Origin: a virus
DNA: 39,916 nucleotides
Direction: 5' to 3' (one strand)
IMG/VR virus record: IMGVR_UViG_3300045125_000023
Span: 1-39,916 of that record
The notes under the pieces were generated by a model, which did not search any database, was not told the DNA's origin, and was given only the letters and a program-made list of their open reading frames with translations. The position numbers and the translations under genes were made by a program. Every line of letters starts with the position of its first letter. The first letter of the stretch is position 1. Of the stretch, positions 1-9,613 are shown piece after piece.

Positions 1-64
1 ATGTTTTATTTAACCGTTTTCGCATTTATCGTGAAACGCTTTCGCGTTTTCGTGCGCCGCTTCA
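1..64 (+). other. Untrimmed Nanopore rapid (transposase) adapter, left end
   Basis: Positions 16-64 match, from memory, the ONT rapid adapter (it contains TTTCGCATTTATCGTGAAAC and ends GCGCCGCTTCA) with one T missing from a homopolymer. Positions 1-15 look like a corrupted copy of the GGGTGTTTAACC flank that precedes it. The same sequence in reverse complement closes the window. This is library sequence and should be removed before annotation; the insert starts at about 65. Confidence 0.93.
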
Positions 65-1331
65 CCTGTGATGGTGAGATAAGTGTGCATTAACCTTGGA
101 GTTCAAAGTACTCTGGGACATTCTTTATCACATACTTTACAATACCGGAACTCGGAGAAAGCTTTTTCCCAGAAACGCATAGATCTCGTACTTCTCATTA
201 AAGATCTTGCACTTTTCATCCAAAGTGCTTTCTGCTTCTTCACTAAAGTCATCCTCCTTGAAGGGATTCGTATGTCTGAATATCCTTTTGTAGAGAATTT
301 GTATTCGTTAGATGCTGTGATGCTCAAGATGAGGATATCGGAGGAGTTACAATCTTTCAAGCTTGCATATCCTTTACAGGAATACTCTAATGTTTCAATT
401 TCCGGAATAACATGCAAAAGCGCTTTCCACGAAGCTATGCTTGTAGTTATTTCCAGAAATTATTTGACCACAAGACTGCACATTTAGATTCCTGCTCTGG
501 GTTTCCTGATGGCTATCGTGAGCTTTTTAACCTTGTAGATTCTAACTGGTCGAGTCTTCTTCTTGGTATGTGCAATCTCCCATTGTGGTTGCTGCTACTG
601 TTCCTCAATACCAATAATATAATCTAAAGAAGTTTCTAGTGCTTCAGATACCATTAGATTCCTTTATCTGCTTTGCCAATCTTTCCTGGACGATCAAGTT
701 GCTTTATTGAACTTCGTAACGCAGGAATCATGCTCCTCAATTACCATCGCATCTCTTGATGCCTTGAGTATATTGAGACTTGGAGATACTTTGCAGATTC
801 TCTGAGAATCAAATAAGATAATCCAGATTCAGAAGAATTCTTTATGCTGATTCTCTTATCCTCTGGAGTGGCGTCAATAAACTCATATGTTGTTCTGCAT
901 GACCGAATACTGTTGACGCTAGAAATACCTTGTAATTGGTATTTGAAGTAGTCTCAATTAATGCTTGTGTTGCGGTAGCATTCTCTTGAGTTGATGCTTT
1001 GTATCACCTTCGAGAAGAGCACGAAGGACACGTGGGCTTCGTTCCACGTGCTATTTGAATCGTATCATTTGCAGTAATGCAGAACTGTGCAGTCCGCTTC
1101 TTGGATGCGTTATTTCGGAAGGCTTCCTCCGTAGACTTACGATGTAGCCTTACCGAACAAACCCCAAACTACGGACTCAAATGATTGCGCTCTTACCCAG
1201 ATCCGTTCGAGGCCGCCAGTATCCTTTATTGATACCCTCTACTGGGATTATTCGCATCAAACTTATCGAACGAATAGTTTTACATCCTTAAGAGAGTAGA
1301 AGTTAGTTATTTCTACCTTGTTGATTTTCAT
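65..1331 (-). CDS. 46: gp46-like (SbcC/Rad50) recombination nuclease ATPase subunit, C-terminus cut by read end
   Basis: SMC-type ATPase partner of gp47. In T4 this pair resects DNA ends for recombination-dependent replication. The start reads MKINKVEITNFYSLKDVKL. After three single-base insertions are removed near 1190-1230, a Walker A loop TGGSNGSGKSAIIE appears, followed by SVVWGLFGK. Further on, VFLASTVFGHAEQH and FIDATPEDKR match the region seen in gp46 and SbcC. The distal part near 110-200 reads SSGIVKYVIKNVPEYFEL, typical of the C-terminal lobe. The ATG at 1331 lies 3 nt past the gp47 stop. The reading frame breaks many times and the end of the gene lies outside the read. The middle coiled coil is too damaged to judge whether a zinc hook is present. 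Confidence 0.85.
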
Positions 1332-1334
1332 AGA

Positions 1335-2317
1335 TTATTTTGAGTCAACCAGGGTTCTTCCCTTAGGTATTGATGCGTTGCTGGAATTGATATAATGATC
1401 TATTACATCGTTGTCCATCACATTCAATATAGGATTGCTCCCAGTTACAAACTCCTCGTCATCATCTAATAGAGGTTTGTATTTGATCTACACATAAGGA
1501 ACCTTAAGCGAATCGCATATAGCTGCTGCATTATGCTGATCCTGAGCTATGGTATTTATATTTAATCTTACGAGAGCGTACTTATCTGGACCTGTGTATG
1601 ATCTAATCCAGTCTAAGTTTTCTTCTACCCTATCATAGTCCAACACAATATGTTTTGGACCTAGTTCTATATAGGAACTAGTTCGAGTTCTCAATCAGTA
1701 AGTATTCCGTAGAAGCAAGTCTTTTCCTGCTTCGTTGAAGCTGGTGGTAGAGACGTTCCGAGAACTGTAACTCTTTCATTTTGTCCAGCTTTATGGATGT
1801 GTGTCAAGTATTGTTGGATTACTAAAATCGGATAAAGACAAATTAAAATCGGCATCGCCAGCAGAATTAAGGACACCGTTGTGACCAAAATGGCCGAAAA
1901 TAATATAGCCGTCAGGATAAAGTGACAAATCTTTTTTAATAGTTTCTTCATTTTCATAATGTGGAATAAACACCCACTTGTTTTCATGGTCAATATATGT
2001 ATGCGTTATTACTTTAACTTTAGATGATTCAGATAAACTAAGAGCAGTAACTCCATCATCAGCCTTAGTTACGCTATCATTTGCCTCTAAGTATATAGAC
2101 TGTAAGCCCTCTTTCTACAAGCTTATCTATCATTTCTTTTAAAAACCAATCAATACTGTAGGTCTTGGGTTTCTATGCATCATAAGATCCCCAAAGAATA
2201 TAATTTTATTACAGTCAGTATTACTTTTACTTATATTTATAATGGCATTCTTCTGAGCCTCCATCATACCGAGAGGCTTATCATCAAATGCAAATCTCTA
2301 ATTACTAATGTACGCAT
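1335..2317 (-). CDS. 47: gp47-like (SbcD/Mre11) recombination endonuclease subunit
   Basis: Calcineurin-type metallophosphoesterase that works with gp46. Motifs in order: MRTLVIRDLHL (D-x-H), IIFFGDLMMHRNP (GD), ERGLTVYILRG followed by N and D (the GNxD motif, damaged), YIIFGHFGHNGV, and near 1800 LGHIHKAGQNERVTVLGT (the GHxH motif, restored by correcting one base). About 327 residues, close to T4 gp47. The C-terminal half includes WIRSYTGPDKYALVRLNIN. The ATG at 2317 overlaps the 3' end of thyX by 13 bp and the stop is 3 bp before gp46, so the three are one operon. Frameshifts near 2285, 2155, 2080, 1800, 1690 and 1490 are read errors. Confidence 0.85.
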
Positions 2318-2990
2318 AATGCATCCCATCCATAAGGAGCTATGAACTTTATAATAGCTCCAATTGCTTCTGCATGACTATAGTCTCTAGTTGAGTATGG
2401 CTATCAGTTCTTTGTTTAAACATATGATTCCAACCCAACAAGCTGCCTGTAGTTACAGTTGTAGTATACATTGGATTGTGGTAGAACCATACGAGCCATC
2501 TCTGGTGCTACACATTGGGATAACAGACTGTTATATTTTGCAACAGAATCCTGACAAGAGTTTTCATACAAGTCTAAGATATCCTGATTATTTTCCTCAG
2601 GAAATACTTCACCTGATCCTTGCTTGATGCCCTTCTCTGGACGCTTTCTAAATTGTTGTGGTGTACCAAAAATCTATAACACCATCTATGTATCTTCTTA
2701 GATACTTCACTCCAACTAAACCCTACTTGATGCTTCGCCTAACTTGACGTAGGACAAAAATAGGTGCGTAGATTCACAAGAGTGATATGAGTGATGACGT
2801 GAAAAGGTAGAACGTGTCTATGCTTTGCAAGATAGTTAATAAGTTTTTTCGTCAGATGTTTCGTCAAATTCTTCATGTTCTTTGGCAAAGGAAGCTCTAG
2901 CTGCATTGATTATTAATAGATCCGCGTCGGGAGTATGACTGATAAGTTCTCTACAAAGCCTTTATCTAGAACAAATGCTTTCTTAATCAT
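2305..2990 (-). CDS. thyX: ThyX flavin-dependent thymidylate synthase
   Basis: Makes dTMP from dUMP using FAD, NADPH and methylene-tetrahydrofolate. Visible stretches: MIKKAFVLDKGFVE, then DADLLIINAARASFAKEH, then LINYLAKHRHVLPF, a corrupted APIFVLRQVRR leading to GFSWSEVSKK (the ThyX signature region with a serine and R/K contacts), later VAPEMARMVLPQS, and TTGSLLGWNHMFKQRTDS, which is the nucleotide-binding helix region. It ends SHAEAIGAIIKFIAPYGWDA. Length is about 228 residues, normal for phage ThyX. The ATG follows the polymerase stop directly (stop at 2994-2996). Five or more indels break the frame. The motif order is unambiguous even though no single frame spans it. Confidence 0.88.
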
Positions 2991-2993
2991 AGC

Positions 2994-4952
2994 TTAGTGT
3001 ATACCATTCTCGAAGTGAATAGGCTCTCCTTCACCAAAAGGACTTGCCAACCTCAGCTTCGATGACCAGAGTGTTCATTAAAATTGATCTTAAAATTATC
3101 CCTAATTGTGGGATAGTTAACCATCTCATCATAGAGGATAAAGCAGAGGATTTCCTTTACTTCTTCCTCAGGACAGATAACTTCTATCGAAGTGCGTGTA
3201 CCGGTAGCGACAGGCTTTGCCTTTAATCCTGCTTGCTTGAATCTTCTTGATGCTCCAAGAAGTGAGCATAGAAAGGATGATCAGAGGCAGCACTTTGAAT
3301 TGTAAAGTTTAGTCCCTGTCTCAGAGCGCGGTTAACGACAGTACGGTCATCACTATGAACATCAGGAAGTTGGGTTACGCTTTCTACCAAATATAGTGTA
3401 GGCATAGCCATTCTTCTTAATAAACTTGTTAACGAAATCCATATACTCAAAGATTGCTGGGTAAACATTCTTGTAGTCCTCGATAATCTTTTCTGCACGG
3501 GACATAGGGATACCCATAGTCTCGCTAAGATTGAAAGCACCACACCACCATATACGATCAAGAAGGATACGGTCTTTGCTATCTGGCGCTCTTCCTTGGT
3601 GATTTCCTTCTTGTTGAATAGGAGCTTGGCAGTATATGTATGCCAAGTCAGCACCCTCGTTGAATGCTTTTTGCATATTAGACTCCTTGGAGATATGAGC
3701 AAGCACTCTAAGTTCCATAGCACCATAGTCAGCAGCTATGAAAGACCAACCCTTAGGTGCAGTAAACAAACTACGAATGTTATTCTCAGCTCTCTCCTCC
3801 CTTCTCCTCTTAGGGAGAGTGTGGAAAGAGGCTACCCATAGCCTCGTCTGCATTATAAGCAGCGCAGGATAGGCGACCCGTAGCTGTTCCATCAAATCCT
3901 AAAATCTGCATACACCTTGTTATGCTGATTGTAGCTGATGGCATTCTTAGTGCTCCTCGATGTAGGTCTTAGACAGCTTTTCAGAACTTACGAAGATCCA
4001 GTAATCCTTTGAGGAACTTCTTGGCTTCTGAGCAAATCCTCTGTGCTTTTCTCAGCAATAACAGACTTGCTGATGCGCTTACCTCCTCGTCTCTATATTG
4101 CCACTTACCCACGCTTACTAAGCTCCTCATCAATTTGTTCTAGCAAGAGGTTTTAATGTGGCTGCCGCCACAGAGAGGTTCTCTTTACCAGTTCTATCGG
4201 GAGGGTACAATCCCATGCCTTCTTCCCGTGTGTATAGAATCTCGATCAGGTCATTATTAGAGGAGAGGCGCATCCGTCTTCTTAACACCTTTGCAATAAT
4301 ACAGAGCGTCCTCCTGCTCCACGTTAAGATCACGGAGCTGCTTCCCTACAGATTGTAGCTTGTTAGGATCAACATCCAAGCCATTGTATTCCATGTCTGC
4401 AAGGGATTTCAATAGAAGGCATTACAACCTTCTCAATCAGCTTCATGGAAGTATGCTCCTCCATCTTATCCTTTGATCCAAAGGAATAGCTTGCGAGTAA
4501 AGTAAGCATCCATAGCGTTGCCTTCGCAACACTTGGAAAGCTCCATATTCTTCCAATCAACCTTTGACGGATTATCTACTGTAAGCATTAGAGAGTTCTC
4601 CAATTCATCTGCAAAGTAATACTTAGCTAGATCCATAAGACTCTTAGGCATATTCTCGTCCAAGCAGAAGTGATGCATAACTTTAGTGTCCCAGATGTTG
4701 ACTGGGTGAATACCCTTGTTCTTCAAGAACTTGATATCGAACTTAGCATTATGTAGAATCTTAGTGCTATTGGGATTCTCTAGAATGCGCTTGAGATTCT
4801 CTATCAGCTTAGGATCATTCTTGAATGGGCTATCCTTGTGATTAACGGGAATGACCCATGTTTCATCTTCAGCCGAAATAGCTATAGTCATGACATCATC
4901 GGTCAAGAAATTAAGACCAGTAGCTCTCAATATCTATTCCCAGTATAATCAT
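2994..4952 (-). CDS. polA: Family A DNA polymerase (PolA-like) with 3'-5' exonuclease
   Basis: Replicative polymerase of the Pol I family. The start reads MIILGIDIETTGL (exo I motif DIET, one indel). Exo II is LHNAKFDIKFLKNKG near 4740, and exo III lies around AMDAYFTRKLF. Polymerase motif A is FIAADYGAMELRVLAHI near 3720. Motif B is AKTVSFLIVYGG followed by AFNLSETMGI near 3540. Motif C is a restored VHDSIEVICPEEEVKE near 3190. It ends GEGEPIHFENGIH. About 650 residues, the size of Klenow-like phage enzymes without a 5' nuclease domain. The ATG overlaps the glycosylase stop (ATGA). T4 itself uses a family B enzyme, so a T4-type virion with this polymerase is notable. The most damaged part is 3900-4150. 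Confidence 0.9.
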
Positions 4953-5622
4953 CGGACGATTCTAGCTTCTCCGCCAAGCGCATCAACATACTCCATATGC
5001 ATTAGCGTTGTGTATGCAAACTTTGTAGAGGATCGCTTACCTAAGATATACTTCTCGTATGCGTTCTGAATATCCGGTCTTGAACAACGCAAGGTGGCGA
5101 GGAAACCGCTTGATACAGGAGTACGGGTGATAGATAGGAACTACCACACAAGTAAAGCCAGACTCAGTTGCAAAAGTAAATGCCTTACCTCGCTTATTAG
5201 TAATGCCACTCTTCTTAAGAAGCATCTTAAGAGCTAGGTTGCCACAGGCAAAGATTAGCTTAGGTCTAATCCTATCTATAGTAGCATCCAAGTGTACACG
5301 GCACAGGTTCATGTTCTTGGGAGACATATCAGCCTCGCCAACAGACGGACACTTAACTGATGCTGCTGTAACAAACTTATCCTTCTGTAGCATTCGTTAA
5401 TTAGATCCATCTCAGGCTTAGAGAAAGCCCAAAGGCGCACCATGCCTATACTTAACCGAGTCGGACCTTCCAGAACAGCGTAGGAGCCTCCTCCAGATCC
5501 TTATAATCCATTACGGAGTGGCAAGGTTTATCCTTATCAAGGATGTCTCGCAACCTTCACATAAAGGATTGACGGGACCGACTTCTATGACCTGGCAAGT
5601 AGAGTTTATTAAGATCAAACAT
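4949..5622 (-). CDS. Uracil-DNA glycosylase, family 4-like (iron-sulfur type)
   Basis: Removes uracil from DNA. Reading starts MFDLNKLYLPGH. After one indel it continues EVGPVNPLCEGCET, a Cys pair typical of the Fe-S glycosylases; further cysteines are in AASVKCPSVGEADMSP and NMNLCRVHL. IRPKLIFACGNLALKMLL is the core strand-helix, and VVVPIYHPYSCIKRFPRHL carries the catalytic-site HP motif. The C-terminus, after one more indel, is KRSSTKFAYTTLMHMEYVDA and stops in a 4-bp overlap with the polymerase start. Glycosylase-polymerase adjacency fits phages such as SPO1, where a similar domain is fused to a Pol I enzyme. There is no Shine-Dalgarno sequence before the ATG (see 5623-5635). Confidence 0.8.
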
Positions 5623-5635
5623 ACTATTATAGTGT
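5623..5635. promoter_or_regulatory. 13-bp divergent start region with back-to-back -10-like boxes
   Basis: Only 13 bp separate the glycosylase ATG (minus) from the gp55-like ATG (plus). The minus strand carries TATAAT (5626-5631), three bases before its ATG. The plus strand carries TATTAT (5625-5630), five bases before its ATG. There is no Shine-Dalgarno sequence on either side and no clear -35. The geometry would give leaderless or nearly leaderless mRNAs in both directions. This is inference from spacing only. Confidence 0.4.
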
Positions 5636-5992
5636 ATGAAAAAGAAACATTACATTGATAACAAACGGTTCGAGGAGGTCATCCTATTATACAAGAAGGA
5701 TCCAAAAAAGTACGAGGAAGAATTAATAATTTTGCTTTATTCGACGTACTAATAACTAACATCGTCGAGAGCTTCAAATTTAATGTAGATCCCGACGATG
5801 CCAAGCATAGAGTGTTTTTACTTTAGTGCTTAAAACTTTGAGAAATTTTAAGCCGAAAAAGGGTACAAAGCATTTAATTATTTTACGACCATAATCGTAA
5901 AAAATAACTTAAAGCTACTGTACACTAGAGAAAAGAAATATGCTAAGAAGATTGAAAATTATATTGAAAACAACAAAGACTTAGTTAGTTAG
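5636..5992 (+). CDS. 55: gp55-like late-transcription sigma factor
   Basis: Small sigma factor that, in T4, directs host RNA polymerase to late promoters (TATAAATA). The start is MKKKHYIDNKRFEEVI. After indels near 5738 and 5825 the frame gives VESFKFNVDPDDAKHRVF, then VLKTLRNFKPKKGTKAFNYF and TTIIVKNNLKLLYTREKKY, the sigma region 2-like helix typical of the gp55 family (NPxDA...LxxFxPxKG..FNYFTxII). About 118 residues, shorter than T4 gp55 (185) but like many marine relatives. It is one of only two plus-strand genes here. Its last 8 bp overlap the end of the convergent thioredoxin-like gene. The indels are read errors. Confidence 0.78.
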
Positions 5993-6340
5993 CCTTGAGC
6001 TTCTTGTGTCTAACAGGAAGCAAAAGTTTTCATTATCATTGGCAAGTAATCTTCTGAGATTGCATACCCTTGGTGCTTAGGCTGACCAAGTGTGGAACTT
6101 TGTTAGTGTTACATAAACTAACAAAGCTGTGTGGCATATAGAAGCTATCCACAATATAAGTATAGAGGCTTTGCCGTTCTCTACATTTGCATAAGTTTCC
6201 TTGAGCTTCTCCACTAAGCTAGTGCAGTAATCATCCCATAATGATATAAACAGGATGCTGAAGTCTGACTGCTCTCGCTTATGGTTCTTTATTGCTTTGT
6301 TTAAATCGTTTTCTTTTGAAAGAAAATTCAGCTTATACAT
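5985..6340 (-). CDS. Thioredoxin-like protein without CxxC
   Basis: About 118 residues. The order is MYKLNFLSKENDLNKAIKNH, then FSILFISLWDDYCTSLVEKL, ENGKASILI, a frameshift, then VDSFYMPHSFVSL and NKVPHLVSL, which is the cis-Pro strand pattern (xVPxLV) of the thioredoxin fold, followed by an EDYLP stretch. Only one cysteine (DDYC) stands where the active-site CxxC would be, so redox activity is doubtful. A binding or structural role is as likely. The ATG overlaps the upstream gene's stop by 8 bp, suggesting translational coupling. The C-terminus is uncertain: the frame giving RHKKLKAN fits best. Family assignment is by fold pattern only. Confidence 0.5.
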
Positions 6341-6706
6341 TAGAGTGGCTTATTAAGAATGCCTTCACCGGGTCTTGCAAACTAATACCACCCTGCTCGT
6401 CCTCTATGACAGTAGTAATACCTGAGGCGGCAAGCTCTTCCTTGTTTTCAACAGCATACTTGCGAGGCAAGTTCCGCGAAGCTTCTTTGCATTGAGGGAT
6501 TCAACTCCTGTAAGGAAGATTGTCTTTACGAAATCATCCATGCTAACCTCTTGAGGTTTGCACACATCCGCATCGTTCTCAAATGCAGTAGCTTCATCCT
6601 TTGAAAGTTTAACTTGAAGTTTCATTCTATCTCTACTCCGTTCGTCAATACGAACTTTCCATTGGTTAATGTCTAACTTGATATTATTGGTTTGTTTAGA
6701 ATCCAT
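6333..6706 (-). CDS. Conserved phage protein of unknown function
   Basis: About 124 residues. N-terminus MDSKQTNNIKLDINQWKVR, then KLQVKLSKDEATAFENDAD, VSMDDFVKTIFLTGVESLN, a frameshift near 6470, and NKEELAASGITTVIEDEQGG. It ends in frame at 6333. I recall similar small proteins in marine T4-like phages but know no function. It is charged and mostly helical, with no membrane segment. It is cotranscribed with the thioredoxin-like gene. Its ATG is 20 bp from the divergent resolvase-like gene and has no Shine-Dalgarno sequence. Confidence 0.65.
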
Positions 6707-6726
6707 TGGACTATTATGATTGTACT
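6707..6726. promoter_or_regulatory. 20-bp divergent start region with -10-like boxes
   Basis: The plus strand has TATTAT (6712-6717), nine bases before the ATG at 6727. The minus strand has CATAAT (6713-6718), six bases before the ATG at 6706. Neither gene has a Shine-Dalgarno sequence. The core ACTATTAT is shared with the divergent region at 5623-5635. A promoter role is inferred. Confidence 0.3.
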
Positions 6727-7241
6727 ATGCAAGATAATTACGATATTTCTAATCTTAAGAAAAAAAGAAAATTAACAGCCGCACAAAGGGTTCATCTTTT
6801 GAGCGAACCATCGCGGCACAACTAAATGATAGATTCAAGACTACGAGAATTTTCAAGAACTCCTGCGGGTCTGGTGCTTTTGCAAGCACTCACAAACTTC
6901 CAGATCGCTTAAAGGTTCATGGAGACTTGATCACACCTAGAAACTTTAAATATTGTATCGAATGTGTAAAAGGATATAATAAAGAAAGTTTAAATAGCTT
7001 ATTAAATAATAGCTCGGAGCTTTGGAATTTTATTGAACAATGCCAAAAAGATTCTGATAAAGCTAACAAGTTACCATTAATAATTTTCAAGCAAGATAGG
7101 CAACCAACTTTAGCTGTAGTTCCCTATGATGTAGGGTATAAATCTAATAACTACGTTGAACTACACAAAGAAGATAAATACTATAGAATGTATTTGTTTG
7201 ATGAAATACTTGATGAATCAGATACTATCTGGTTACATTAA
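6727..7241 (+). CDS. PD-(D/E)XK nuclease, Holliday-junction-resolvase-like
   Basis: The start is MQDNYDISNLKKKRKLTAAQ. After one indel near 6790 it reads SSFERTIAAQLNDRF, then KNSCGSGAFASTHK, then KVHGDLITPRNFKYCIEC, followed by VKGYNKESLNSLLNN. The pattern ER..A..L / GSGA / GDLI....IEC.KG is that of phage resolvase-like PD-(D/E)XK enzymes: the first E, the D of GDL, then E-x-K. Here the last motif reads E-C-V-K instead of E-C-K, so either one codon was inserted or the lysine is displaced. Later LPLIIFKQDRQPTLAVV is the usual strand before the C-terminus. About 171 residues. A role in recombination or packaging is inferred. Confidence 0.65.
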
Positions 7242-7259
7242 GAAGTGTCTCTAGCAATT

Positions 7260-9590
7260 TCATCTGACCATATAAGAACTTTGTAATGTATCAGCATTGA
7301 CAGGTTGTGCTTGTTGAGTAATTTGTCTTACAGGTCTATTTAATCTTTGCACAGTTTCTTTAGATATTTTAACTAAGCTTCTTGTATTTCTTTCAGAGCC
7401 ACCCCAAGTTCCTTCTTGGCTAAATTTAAAAGAAAGACCTTCAGGCGTTGTAAATACTGCTGTTGTTCCTTCTATCTCTATCTGTAGTGTTCCTTCTTTA
7501 TTAGATTTACATACCGCATCGAATACTTCATTATGTGAAATTACATAGCTTCTACCAGAGTCCTCTGTAATGATCTGAGACATATTTCTTGTATTAGCTC
7601 CACACACCAAAGCCATTCTTAGAAGTGCATTTCTAGCCTCTGGTTTACCAGCCTCTATGTCTTCTTTATACTGCTTAAACCTTGCTTCTCTTTGTATAAC
7701 TTCTCTAACTCTTTTTTGAGTTTCAGGATCTTCAAAATTTTTATAGTCCGAATTCTTCCCAAAAAACAAAGCCTTTCCTAAAGAAGACATTCTTAAATCA
7801 TCATAACTTAGTAAACCTTTTACTACTTTAGCTAGATTTTTTATAGTCTCCTCTGGAGAGACAGACTTTATTTTTCCGTCAGTTCCAATGTATACTTTAT
7901 GAGTTGAAAGAGGTTCAGTTGTTTTTTCTATTTTAGCTTCTAAATCTCTAAAATAATTTTCAGAAGCAGCCTGTTCTTCTGTAGCTTTGCGATCCAAATT
8001 GCATCTTAGATATTTTAGCAATAAACCCAGCTTCTAAACGGGAGTCTACAGTAATCTCTCCTAATACTAAACCATTTAATCTTGGAGTAGAATTTATTTC
8101 ACCTGCCTTAATAGCTTCTAATTGTATATCTTTTCTGACCAATTCCTATAGTAAACTTTCCTAATTCTTTATCAAAAACAACTTCTGATCCTATCTGTTG
8201 AGCAGCATTTCTAGCACTAAGTTCATCTGAATATACTAATTTAAGATCTTCTCTACCTCCAGTAGTTGAAGTTTTTCCAGTTGCTATCGCATCTTCGGCA
8301 CCAAGAGTTTGAAAACCTAAAGCACTTCTTAATTCACTAGATAAGAATTTTCGTAATGATGGAATATCATTTGCAACTCCTAAGTGTTCTAGTAGTTTAT
8401 CTCTTTCTATAACTGTATCAAGATCATATGCTCCCTCCATTTCTTGTGGAGGAAGGATGAACTATATTGTCTGAGTAAAAGTCTTTTTTCATGAATCTTT
8501 AATACAAGATCTCTAAAAGCTAACATTTTTTGCTCTGGAGTTTTTGCCGCTACTAATCTTACAGCAGTTTGTGCTGTTAATTCAAACATAGTTCCTTTAA
8601 CAGCGTTTAGTTCTTTTTGATTAACTTCTTCTCTAACTATTTCTGTAAAATCTATATCACCACATTGTTTTTTTGCTGCTTCAATAGCTCCTTGCTGTAA
8701 AGCATTTGGACGAATCGCTAAACCCTCATTTTTTTCTGCACCAAAAATTACTAATTTATCTTTAAAAATCCAACTTTATTAGCAATAGTATCACAATCAC
8801 CTTCACCAGCCATAAAAGCAATTAAGTCTGCGTGATTCTCTGCGGCATCATTTATTAATCCTACTTCTAATTCCTTTTCAGTGATGCTGTCCTGTATCTT
8901 TATCAATTATTGTAGTTTTACTATTGGCTAGTTTGTATTCCCATCCTCCTGAAGATTTACCACCTGTAAAAGTTCCTATACTATCACAAACTCTTTTATG
9001 GAAGAATTTGGATCAATGTCTTTAGGAAGATTAATACAAACTTTATTTCTTAAGTATCCATCAATTCTTTCTTGAGATGCTATAAATTTTTTGAACTGAT
9101 TAATATCTTTTCCAGCTAACTCTAAAGCCCCACCAATCTTTTCAAATTGAGCTAATCTCTGCTGTTCGGCTGCGGCTTGTTGTTGTCTTATTAATTCATC
9201 AGCTTTTAACTCAGGATTTTCATTTTTTTATCAACTTCACCACGCATGGCATCATACATGGCATTTAAAATTTCATCTTGAGCTTTTTATTTAAAGGCTT
9301 TCCTTTAGCATTTACTGTTTCTAAAATTTCCCTGAGGGTCTAATATAGTCATTTGTGTATGACCCGTTAAAACAGTTACTCCTCCACTTTTTGTTTTTTT
9401 ATATTTAAAGTTGGATAATCCAGGGTATTGCTCAGATTGTATTGGTCCTTCAACTTCCGAGGCTTGCATTAAAATTTGTCTAAGTTCTTGAAATGCAGGA
9501 TTCTCAGCTTGCTCATTAATATAAGTAAGTTTAAACGTGCGCTTCTTTAGCTTTTTTATAGCTGCATAATAATTCTGAAAAGTAGTCCAT
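7260..9590 (-). CDS. Large protein of unknown function after the tail tube gene
   Basis: Not assigned to a named family. About 776 residues in at least eight frame pieces. It starts MDYFSELLCSYKKAKEAH, then LTYINEQAENPAFQELRQI, a Gln-rich helix (IRQQQAAAEQQRLAQFEKI), CDSIGTFTGGKSSGGWEYKL, ENHADLIAFMAGEGDCDTI, FTEIVREEVNQKELNAVKGT, RKFLSSELRSALGFQ, GKFTIGIGQKR, and ends VRQITQQAQPVNADTLQSS. There is no signal peptide, no membrane segment and no recognisable catalytic motif. In T4 the portal gene follows gp19; this is not a portal. From memory, a similarly built large protein exists in marine T4-like phages, uncharacterised. The start is preceded by TATAAT and no Shine-Dalgarno sequence. Confidence 0.7.
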
Positions 9591-9595
9591 GATAT

Positions 9596-9601
9596 ATTAT
9601 A
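9596..9601 (-). promoter_or_regulatory. -10-like TATAAT just before the 9590 start
   Basis: A perfect TATAAT on the minus strand, five bases before the ATG at 9590, directly downstream of the hairpin at 9614-9644. There is no good -35 at 17 bp and no Shine-Dalgarno sequence. It is a candidate start of a new transcription unit that would be leaderless. Confidence 0.35.
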
Positions 9602-9613
9602 GATAAGCAGAAT

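Noticed and set aside
3000-5000. Split or pseudogenised polymerase
   Set aside because: All exonuclease and polymerase motifs are present in order across frames. The breaks match the read's general indel rate.
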